Shown here: one piece after another, positions 62,073 to 64,000 of the stretch | Layout: every line of letters begins with the position of its first letter | Numbering within the stretch: position 1 is the first letter of the stretch | From: Alphaproteobacteria bacterium | GTDB lineage: Bacteria; Myxococcota_A; UBA796; UBA2385 | Direction: 5' to 3' | NCBI GenBank assembly: GCA_020632755.1 | Contig: JACKEY010000022.1 | Location: 1 to 64,000, forward strand | Length of the DNA stretch: 64,000 nucleotides | The notes under the pieces: model-generated | What the model was told of the DNA's origin: nothing | The model's input: the letters and a program-made list of their open reading frames with translations, nothing else | Database searches by the model: none | Program-made: the position numbers and the translations under genes

Positions 62073-62753
62073 ATGCTTTCCCACAACGAGAACGAGGCCG
62101 AGGCGGCCGGGGGCCACGAGCACCCCGCCTGGCAGGCCCACCACTTCTACAGCGGCGCGCAGCAGAAGGCGTCGGTGAAGCTCGGGATGTGGGCCTTCCT
62201 GGTCCAGGAGGTCCTGTTCTTCTCCGGCCTGTTCATGGCCTACTTCGCCTTCCGCTACCTGTACCCGGACACCTGGCTGGCGGCCCACGAGCTGCTGGAC
62301 TGGCGGCTGGGTGGCCTGAACACCGTCGTCCTGCTGTTCAGCAGCCTGACCATGGCCCTGGCCGTGCGGGCCTGCCAGCTCGACGACATGAAGGCCGTGG
62401 TCCGGTACCTGTGGATCACCATCGGCTGCGCCGGCATCTTCATGGTGGTCAAGTACTTCGAGTACAGCCACAAGTTCCACGCCGGGACGCTGCCGGGCAA
62501 GTGGTACACCTTCGACGGCATCGAGGGCGGCGCCCCCGAGGTCTTCTTCGCGGTGTACTTCATGATGACCGGCGTGCACGGTCTGCACGTGGTCATCGGC
62601 ATCGGCATCATGCTGTGGATGATCTTCGGACCCATCCGCAAGGGCAAGATCAGCAAGGACTACTACCCGCTCGTCGAGAACGTCGGCCTGTACTGGCACC
62701 TCGTCGACCTGATCTGGATCTTCCTCTTCCCGCTCCTCTACCTGGTGCGCTGA
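62073..62753 (+). CDS. ctaE: Cytochrome c oxidase subunit III
   Basis: 226 aa with about five to seven membrane helices. The start KASVKLGMWAFLVQEVLFFSGLF and the GVHGLHVVIGIGIML and LYWHLVDLIWIFLFPLLYL regions are subunit III signatures. It stabilises subunit I. The N-terminal 25 residues are His/Glu-rich. It is followed by the subunit IV gene after 39 bp. Confidence 0.96.
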   Translation: MLSHNENEAEAAGGHEHPAWQAHHFYSGAQQKASVKLGMWAFLVQEVLFFSGLFMAYFAFRYLYPDTWLAAHELLDWRLGGLNTVVLLFSSLTMALAVRACQLDDMKAVVRYLWITIGCAGIFMVVKYFEYSHKFHAGTLPGKWYTFDGIEGGAPEVFFAVYFMMTGVHGLHVVIGIGIMLWMIFGPIRKGKISKDYYPLVENVGLYWHLVDLIWIFLFPLLYLVR

Positions 62754-62792
62754 GGGTTCCCCCTCGCACCTCCACGCACCTAGGAGACCGAC

Positions 62793-63203
62793 TTGTCCGC
62801 ATCCGCACACGCCCACGAGGAGCACGGCGAGCACATCTCGTCGCTCAAGAGCTACCTCGTCATCTTCGGCATCCTGCTGGTCCTGACCGTGGTCACGGTC
62901 GGGGTGTCCCGGCTGGGCCTGCCCAGTGACATCAGCATCATGGTCGCCATCGGCGTCGCCTGCGTGAAGGCCTTCTTCGTCGCCGGCTGGTTCATGCACC
63001 TGAAGTGGGACACCCGCTTCAACCTGCTCGTGTTCCTGGGCGGGTTCTGGTTCATGCTGGTGTTCTTCGGCTTCACGCTGACGGACCTCGGCAGCCGCGG
63101 CAACCTGATCGAAGCCAACGACAACTTCTCGCAGCGGGCCGACATGGGCGCCAAGTACGCCGAGCCGGCTCACCACGTCGAAGGCTCCGGCGGGCACCAC
63201 TGA
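62793..63203 (+). CDS. Cytochrome c oxidase subunit IV-type membrane protein
   Basis: 136 aa from a TTG at 62793, with AGGAGA at 62782-62787. It begins with a His-rich stretch (HAHEEHGEH). Three membrane helices (about 22-44, 49-68, 80-100) match the small oxidase subunit IV family (KAFFVAGWFMHLKWD is diagnostic). A polar His-containing tail (AHHVEGSGGHH) follows. It completes the II-I-III-IV gene order. Confidence 0.88.
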   Translation: MSASAHAHEEHGEHISSLKSYLVIFGILLVLTVVTVGVSRLGLPSDISIMVAIGVACVKAFFVAGWFMHLKWDTRFNLLVFLGGFWFMLVFFGFTLTDLGSRGNLIEANDNFSQRADMGAKYAEPAHHVEGSGGHH

Positions 63204-63214
63204 GTCCCGTGTCG

Positions 63215-63481
63215 ATGCCTGACGCACCCTCGGCCGCCTCTGCCCCTGATGGGGACGGGGCGGCCGCCGTCGTCTCGGCTGCGGGGCCGACCTGCGCCTG
63301 CGGCCACGACCGCGATCACTTCATGGTGTCGCCCGAGCCCAGCTACTCCACCTGGGGCTGGTTCTGGCTGCTGTTCGGGTCGTCCGTCGTGCCCGCCCGG
63401 GTCGACTTCAAGTGCCGCCAGTGCGGTCAGGTCTTCGACCGGACGCAGGACGTGGCCGAGATGAAGCGCTACACCTTCTGA
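63215..63481 (+). CDS. Small zinc-ribbon-like protein in the oxidase operon
   Basis: 88 aa from ATG 63215; a GTG two codons earlier is also possible. An Ala/Ser-rich start leads to CACGHD and, later, CRQCGQVFDR, a Cys-x-Cys / Cys-x2-Cys pair that could bind zinc. Between them is a hydrophobic WGWFWLLFGSSVVP stretch. It lies 11 bp after the subunit IV gene, so an oxidase-related role is possible, but no family is recognised. Confidence 0.6.
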   Translation: MPDAPSAASAPDGDGAAAVVSAAGPTCACGHDRDHFMVSPEPSYSTWGWFWLLFGSSVVPARVDFKCRQCGQVFDRTQDVAEMKRYTF

Positions 63482-63540
63482 CCTCCTCCCGGAGGGCGCC
63501 TGCCCTCCACCCCCGTCGCTCCCACTCCTCGGAGTCCACC

Positions 63541-64000
63541 ATGCCCGCTCCTCTCAAGGTCGCCGTCACCGGTGCTGCCGGCAACATCGGCTACGCCCTG
63601 CTCTTCCGCATCGCCTCGGGCGATGTCTTCGGCAAGGACCAGCCCGTCATCCTCCAGCTGCTCGAGATCCCGCCGGGCATGAAGGCCCTCGACGGCGTGG
63701 TGATGGAGCTCAACGACGCCGCCTTCCCGCTGCTGCACGGCATCGTGACCGCGGACGACCCGAACGTGGCCTTCGACGGGGCCCAGCAGGTCTTCCTGGT
63801 CGGCAGCCGGCCCCGTGGCCCCGGCATGCTGCGGTCCGACCTGGTCGCCGCCAACGGCCCGATCTTCGTCGGCCAGGGCCAGGCCATCAACGCCAAGGCC
63901 GCGGACGACGTGCGCGTCATCGTGGTCGGCAACCCCTGCAACAGCAACGCGCTGATCGCGATGAACAACGCGCCGGACGTGCCCCGCGAGCGCTTCTCGG
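63541..64000 (+). CDS. mdh: Malate dehydrogenase (partial, N-terminal half)
   Basis: The first 153 residues are in the window; the gene runs off the right end. The NAD motif is VTGAAGNIGYALL; the substrate-binding loop is GSRPRGPGMLRSDL, and VVGNPCNSNALI follows. These mark the long (non-LDH-like) malate dehydrogenase of about 325 aa. It oxidises malate to oxaloacetate in the TCA cycle and makes the NADH that Na+-NQR consumes. The family usually has Glu where this loop has Leu (PGMERxDL); this is worth a note but not disabling. An own promoter is possible in the 59-bp gap. Confidence 0.95.
   Translation, partial: MPAPLKVAVTGAAGNIGYALLFRIASGDVFGKDQPVILQLLEIPPGMKALDGVVMELNDAAFPLLHGIVTADDPNVAFDGAQQVFLVGSRPRGPGMLRSDLVAANGPIFVGQGQAINAKAADDVRVIVVGNPCNSNALIAMNNAPDVPRERFS

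Noticed and set aside
60410..62086. Long minus-strand open frame opposite ctaD
   Set aside because: It is a shadow of the subunit I gene, with low-complexity Glu/Gln/Asp/His composition and no start context.

Overview
The window is very GC-rich (about 70 % by eye), densely packed and carried on both strands. Many lipoproteins have Asp/Thr/Ser-rich linkers. Two secreted proteins end in a Cys / hydrophobic segment / poly-Arg tail like MYXO-CTERM, and there is a TIGR02147-type regulator, a PP2C-cyclic-nucleotide-binding fusion and a caa3 oxidase. Together these suggest a Myxococcota / former Deltaproteobacteria member. That placement is inference; no rRNA or tRNA gene was found in the window.

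Layout. 1-10.6 kb: two SGNH hydrolases, RlmN, a carotenoid-type flavoprotein, a JmjC-like cupin, a 0.7-kb gene-free stretch holding a large inverted repeat of hairpins, an LVIVD-propeller/redoxin gene interrupted by an in-frame TGA (a probable selenoprotein), and an MBOAT acyltransferase. 10.7-17.9 kb: a complete nqrABCDEF-apbE-nqrM operon (Na+-pumping NADH:quinone reductase plus both maturation factors). 18-30 kb: small unknown proteins, a PLP-dependent dehydratase, two squalene-cyclase-fold secreted proteins, an SGNH-TPR protein, an L-lectin-like lipoprotein and a very large M48 metallopeptidase. 30-33 kb: a three-gene, translationally coupled ring-cleavage operon (class III dioxygenase, dioxygenase-RidA fusion, KynB-like formamidase). 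It fits functionally with the tryptophan 2,3-dioxygenase gene at 45 kb. 33-47 kb: PlsC, TIGR02147 regulator with partner lipoprotein, S9 peptidase, DksA-like, MOSC, HAD, CDP-alcohol phosphatidyltransferase, YARHG lipoprotein, two paralogous lipoproteins separated by a 53-bp x 8 minisatellite, GreB and KynA. 47.5-52 kb: a transglutaminase / ABC ATPase / lipoprotein / MlaE / MlaF operon. 52-56 kb: a pseudo-PP2C and a true PP2C, each fused to a cNMP-binding domain, then LepB and a Nudix hydrolase. 56.3-63.5 kb: SCO and heme O synthase genes divergent from a His-rich protein, a second SCO-like protein and caa3 oxidase subunits II, I, III and IV. The window ends inside malate dehydrogenase.

The respiratory genes form a coherent chain: malate dehydrogenase feeds NADH, Na+-NQR passes electrons to quinone, and the caa3 oxidase, with its copper and heme assembly factors, is the terminal step. 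The tryptophan/aminoaromatic genes form a second coherent theme. The most unusual items are the UGA-recoded redoxin with a SECIS-like hairpin, the inverted hairpin repeat whose stems covary between copies, the dioxygenase-deaminase fusion and the minisatellite. Many gene pairs overlap as ATGA or GTGA, which indicates translational coupling.
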